From the NCBI GenBank assembly GCA_030612485.1, contig JAUWNS010000131.1:1-6575 (forward strand): a stretch of DNA of 6,575 nt, written 5' to 3'. Source of the stretch: Candidatus Bipolaricaulota bacterium. Its GTDB lineage: Bacteria; Bipolaricaulota; Bipolaricaulia; UBA7950; UBA9294. A program made the translations under genes and the position numbers. Shown in pieces: positions 5,092 to 6,575 of the stretch. A model generated the notes under the pieces. That model saw nothing but the letters and a program-made list of their open reading frames with translations, was not told the origin of the DNA and did not search any database. Each line of letters starts with the position of its first letter. Within the stretch, counting starts at the first letter, position 1.

Positions 5092-6162
5092 TGCCGAGCC
5101 GTTCGTGAAGGGATTCTGTTATTTCTTATCCTGGTGGCAATCGGGGTGGGAATCGTTGCGGAGACCCTCGTTCTTCCCTTGATCGGTCGCCCTGGGGAAT
5201 GCACCTATTGTCAGGGTGTAGAGGACGCATTCGACGCGGCGGAGAGCTCGATCGATCTCTTACTCTCCGATGCGCGGTTGGAGGAGAACCCGTTGTGGGA
5301 CAACATCCTGGCGGCCGCTTCCCGTGGGGTCGCGGTGCGTGTCCTCCTCGATCAAAGTGATTGGGCCCCGTCGATCACCGAGAAGAACCGGCCGACGATT
5401 GATTATCTGATCGCGCACGGGATCGAGGCCAGGTTTGACGACCCTGCGGTGACCACCCACTCCAAGCTGGTCGTAGTCGATCGTCGGGTCGTGATCCTCG
5501 GTTCGACTAACTGGAATCGCTACGCCTTCACCGAGCAGGAACAGGCGGACGTGATCGTGGAGGATGCGAAGGTGGGGGAGGTCTTCGCATCTTACTTCGA
5601 TCGACTGTGGACCGGCCGCCTCATCGAGAATGGGATCAAGCTCGATCTCCCGCCCTTGAACGACGAAGAGCCACTCATCGTCGCGCTTCCCGAGACGGTG
5701 GGGACCGCGAACTACGGGCGCGTTCTCATCGAGCTTCTCCGGGGCGCGCAGCGATCGGTGCACGTCGTGATGTACCGCATCTCTCACTATTCAGGTTATC
5801 AGGAGAGCCAGGGAAACGAGATCTTGAAGGAACTGATAGCCGCGGTCTCCCGGGGATTGGATGTGCGGGTCCTCATGGATGATTGTTCCTTCTACAGAGA
5901 ATCGGCCGAGGCGAACCTGGAGGCGGCCGGCTACCTGCAGCGTCACGGGGTGGAGGTCAGGATGGACGACCCCGATGAGACCACGCACGCGAAACTGGTG
6001 ATCGTCGACGGAGCATCCACTATCCTCGGCTCGACTAACTGGAACTACTACTCCCTGGAACGGAACAACGAGGTCGACCTCGCGTTCATTAACCTTCCTG
6101 ATGTCGCCGCTCCCTATGAAGCGTTCTTCCAGGCGCTGTGGCAACAGGGGAGAGCACCATGA
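5074..6162 (+). CDS. Membrane-anchored phospholipase D-family protein with two HKD motifs
   Basis: A 362-residue protein. After a basic N-terminus (Lys3, Arg4, Arg8, Arg11) there is one hydrophobic segment, about 14-37, acting as signal anchor or uncleaved signal, so the catalytic part is probably outside the membrane. Two phospholipase D half-domains follow, each with a full motif: H129-x-K131-x4-D136 then GSTNWN (143-148), and H305-x-K307-x4-D312 then GSTNWN (319-324). The halves are an evident internal duplication: residues 111-148 and 287-324 are identical at 25 of 38 positions. In this superfamily the two HKD motifs form one active site that cleaves or transfers phosphodiesters; members include phospholipases, cardiolipin/phosphatidylserine synthases and nucleases. 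The compact length is shorter than cardiolipin synthases, so a phospholipase or Nuc-type nuclease is at least as likely. CTYC (43-46) just after the membrane segment is unusual. No strong ribosome binding site precedes the ATG. Confidence 0.88.
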   Translation: MCKRVQCRAVREGILLFLILVAIGVGIVAETLVLPLIGRPGECTYCQGVEDAFDAAESSIDLLLSDARLEENPLWDNILAAASRGVAVRVLLDQSDWAPSITEKNRPTIDYLIAHGIEARFDDPAVTTHSKLVVVDRRVVILGSTNWNRYAFTEQEQADVIVEDAKVGEVFASYFDRLWTGRLIENGIKLDLPPLNDEEPLIVALPETVGTANYGRVLIELLRGAQRSVHVVMYRISHYSGYQESQGNEILKELIAAVSRGLDVRVLMDDCSFYRESAEANLEAAGYLQRHGVEVRMDDPDETTHAKLVIVDGASTILGSTNWNYYSLERNNEVDLAFINLPDVAAPYEAFFQALWQQGRAP

Positions 6163-6371
6163 GGGAGCACCTCTACGTCGTCCTCGTTTCCTTGATTTTC
6201 CCCTCTTTTCACTCTACTATTCAGGGTGTCGGGAATGATCCTCTGATGAACAGGGTTTACAGCTTCGGAGCGAACTTCCTTTCGCGAACACGGAAGGTCA
6301 GTTCGCCACCATCTCAGGTTATCCAGTGCTGTTGTTCGTATGTCTGTGTGAGTCGTAGCGGGTCCACCTAG
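6159..6371 (+). pseudogene. 70-aa reading frame coupled to the phospholipase D stop; possible gene stub
   Basis: The ATG overlaps the upstream stop codon as ATGA (6159-6162) and has a good GGGGAG site (6147-6152) six bases before it. This is the arrangement expected of a translationally coupled second gene. The protein begins MREHLYVVLV, a convincing start, but from about residue 11 it becomes a low-information sequence with a cluster of cysteines (CCC near residue 54) and no recognisable domain. I recall a similar opening (M-x-E-x-x-Y-V-x-L-[VI]) in bacterial TrmD-like RNA methyltransferases, but ten residues are too few to rely on. The most economical view is that a downstream operon partner was lost by deletion and only its start survives. 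A genuine small hypothetical protein is the alternative. Confidence 0.35.
6270..6306. other. Inverted repeat / hairpin between the phospholipase D and inositol synthase genes
   Basis: Perfect 7-bp arms GCGAACT (6270-6276) and AGTTCGC (6300-6306), with a further TTCC/GGAA pairing inside if a 4-nt bulge is allowed. The apical loop is rich in TTTCGCGAACA. No T-run follows, so it is not an intrinsic terminator in the usual sense. It could be the 3' end of the phospholipase D transcript, a protein site, or chance. The remainder of 6163-6395 contains nothing else I can assign. Confidence 0.35.
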
Positions 6372-6398
6372 CGATATAGACGGTTCTTTTCGGGAGCT

Positions 6399-6407
6399 TG
6401 GTATGAT
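6399..6407 (+). promoter_or_regulatory. Extended -10 promoter of the inositol-phosphate synthase gene
   Basis: TGGTATGAT matches the extended -10 pattern TGnTATAAT with one mismatch. A TAGACG at 6377-6382 could serve as a distant -35 (19-bp spacer), but extended -10 promoters do not need a good one. Transcription would start near 6414, giving a leader of about 45 nt. Confidence 0.55.
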
Positions 6408-6419
6408 GATTTTTCTGCT

Positions 6420-6431
6420 ATCTTTAAAGAT
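6420..6431. promoter_or_regulatory. 12-bp palindrome in the leader of the inositol-phosphate synthase gene
   Basis: ATCTTTAAAGAT is a perfect palindrome lying just downstream of the predicted transcription start and 14 bases before the Shine-Dalgarno sequence. Its position would suit a repressor operator, but it is AT-rich and could arise by chance. Confidence 0.35.
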
Positions 6432-6445
6432 TTCATCAAATAAAG

Positions 6446-6452
6446 AAGGAGG
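6446..6452 (+). promoter_or_regulatory. Strong ribosome binding site of the inositol-phosphate synthase gene
   Basis: AAGGAGG with a six-base spacer (CGGAAG) to the ATG at 6459, a near-ideal Shine-Dalgarno site that fixes the start codon. Confidence 0.75.
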
Positions 6453-6458
6453 CGGAAG

Positions 6459-6575
6459 ATGAAAGAGATCAGGACTTCAATCATCGGAGTGGGAAACTGC
6501 GCGAGTGCGCTCGTGCAAGGAAGGTTTTACTACGCAGACCCAGATGCGGCTGTCCCTGGACTGATCACACGAGAC
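6459..6575 (+). CDS. ino1: Inositol-1-phosphate (1L-myo-inositol-1-P) synthase, N-terminal part only
   Basis: Only the first 39 codons lie in the window and the gene runs off the right edge. The visible protein starts MKEIRTSIIGVGNCASALVQ and continues with YYADPDAAVPGLI. The glycine-rich turn GVGNCAS (residues 10-16) after the first strand is the NAD-binding start of the Rossmann domain. The GVGNCAS-x-LVQG and VPGL pattern is what I recall from the shorter bacterial/actinobacterial type of myo-inositol-phosphate synthase (Mycobacterium Ino1-like). The enzyme isomerises glucose 6-phosphate to inositol phosphate with NAD+, feeding phosphatidylinositol-type lipids or, in many thermophiles, the solute di-myo-inositol phosphate. 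Start supported by AAGGAGG six bases upstream and an extended -10 promoter. The family call is confident for so short a stretch; the physiological use is unknown. Confidence 0.82.
   Translation, partial: MKEIRTSIIGVGNCASALVQGRFYYADPDAAVPGLITRD

Noticed and set aside
5260..5787. 175-codon minus-strand reading frame inside the phospholipase D gene
   Set aside because: An antisense shadow of a well-supported coding sequence, with no motif or ribosome binding site of its own.
6459..6575. Alternative call of a generic NAD(P)-binding oxidoreductase for the last gene
   Set aside because: The specific GVGNCASALVQG plus VPGL combination is much closer to inositol-phosphate synthase than to other Rossmann enzymes.

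Overview
The window is bacterial chromosomal DNA. Genes start from AGGAGG-type ribosome binding sites, there are TATAAT-like promoters, and the families present are bacterial (a DUF433 protein, a VapBC-type pair, a PKD lipoprotein, a Lon-related AAA protease, an HKD phospholipase D, an inositol-phosphate synthase). The host cannot be fixed from this stretch. The actinobacterial/thermophile-like start of the inositol-phosphate synthase, the Lon-like AAA_32 protease and the 'CGCAAAGACGC' dispersed repeats would suit an uncultured thermophile-related phylum such as Bipolaricaulota/Acetothermia or a neighbour. That is a weak guess.

Left third (1-1860): an accessory region. A small DUF433 antitoxin-like gene (110-334, +) with its own promoter stands alone, without the usual toxin partner. 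It converges on a two-gene toxin-antitoxin operon on the minus strand: a ribbon-helix-helix antitoxin (1307-1023) followed by a PIN-domain RNase toxin (1030-587), overlapping by 8 nt. A perfect 9-bp inverted repeat lies over the predicted promoter of the pair and is a good candidate for the autoregulatory operator. Both outer sides of the toxin-antitoxin pair carry copies of a non-coding dispersed repeat (362-527, 1378-1650, and a left-end fragment at 1650-1692) whose ends are short inverted repeats.

Middle (1860-5041, minus strand): a 201-aa lipoprotein with two PKD domains, then a large (807 aa) Lon-related ATP-dependent protease with the Ser658/Lys701 dyad. They are separated by about 150 bp and probably transcribed independently.

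Right third (5042-6575, plus strand): a membrane-anchored protein with two complete HKD phospholipase D motifs is transcribed divergently from the protease across only 32 bp, so the two promoters must overlap each other and the gene starts. Its stop codon overlaps (ATGA) the start of a 70-aa reading frame that looks like the stub of a lost gene. The window ends 39 codons into an inositol-1-phosphate synthase gene that has an extended -10 promoter, a 12-bp palindrome in the leader and a strong ribosome binding site.

No rRNA, tRNA, CRISPR array, transposase or phage gene was seen. The functional links visible are the toxin-antitoxin operon and possibly envelope/lipid chemistry (PKD lipoprotein, phospholipase D, inositol phosphate synthesis). 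The latter is inference from proximity only.
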